Source: an uncultured Pelagibacteraceae bacterium
Lineage (GTDB): Bacteria; Pseudomonadota; Alphaproteobacteria; Pelagibacterales; Pelagibacteraceae
NCBI GenBank assembly: GCA_902572155.1
Contig: CACGET010000017.1
Location: 1 to 21,011, forward strand
DNA: 21,011 nucleotides
Direction of reading: 5' to 3'
The notes beneath the pieces were generated by a model, which searched no databases, was not told the origin of the DNA, and saw only the letters and a list, made by a program, of their open reading frames with translations. The translations under genes and the position numbers were made by a program. Shown here in pieces: positions 21,011 to 21,011 of the stretch (position 1 is the stretch's first letter; each line of letters starts with the position of its first letter).

Positions 21011-21011
21011 A

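Noticed and set aside
1..21011. CRISPR arrays, insertion sequences, integrases, tRNA or rRNA genes.
   Set aside because: No direct-repeat array, transposase motif or cloverleaf-like sequence was seen on either strand; composition is even and gives no sign of a recent island.

Overview
This window looks like a piece of a streamlined, very AT-rich marine alphaproteobacterial genome. It is most likely SAR11 (Pelagibacterales). The signs are strong A/T bias at silent positions, lysine- and isoleucine-rich proteins, almost no intergenic DNA, 1-8 nt overlaps inside operons, convergent genes whose stop codons overlap, and a gene set devoted to methylated osmolytes and one-carbon metabolism. The assignment is inferred from composition and gene content; no phylogenetic marker was compared.

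Layout. (a) 1-2377, + strand: the end of a ProW-type glycine betaine ABC permease, then a short methylenetetrahydrofolate-reductase-like protein overlapping a 452-residue GcvT/DmdA-like tetrahydrofolate-dependent methyltransferase. (b) 2383-3077, +: a GC-rich hairpin, a previously unlisted 36-residue membrane peptide, and a YIP1-type membrane protein that overlaps it by one base. (c) 6471-3074, - strand: a tight four-gene cassette of unknown function. It holds an M19-dipeptidase-like protein with an altered metal site, a 554-residue unrecognised protein, a DUF3726-like protein and a 53-residue Cys4 protein. (d) 6577-8581, +: purE, purK and a GNAT acetyltransferase. (e) 8690-10347, +: a cold-shock protein, a structured 266-nt gap containing a possible 45-residue ORF, an Asp/Glu racemase and an unrecognised 142-residue protein. 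(f) A small lipoprotein (-) and an EamA/DMT exporter (+) diverge from a region with a perfect palindrome carrying TATAAT on both strands. (g) 16731-11625, -: soxBDAG, heterotetrameric sarcosine oxidase, divergent from fhs (formate-THF ligase, 16856-18541, +). (h) 21010-18555, -: the end of an ABC import operon (two MalF/MalG-type permeases and a DUF2160 membrane protein, resembling the rhizobial glycerol importer), running into a GpsA-type glycerol-3-phosphate dehydrogenase.

How the parts fit. Betaine-type uptake, a THF-dependent demethylase, an MTHFR-like reductase, sarcosine oxidase (which makes glycine and 5,10-methylene-THF) and Fhs (which interconverts formyl-THF and formate with ATP) form a plausible route for stripping methyl groups from osmolytes and oxidising them. 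FolD and the earlier betaine and dimethylglycine steps are not in the window. The glycerol-type importer with GpsA would feed a three-carbon substrate into triose phosphate. The best candidates for undescribed biology are the four-gene M19-like/DUF3726 cassette and the transporter/MTHFR-like/DmdA-like trio.
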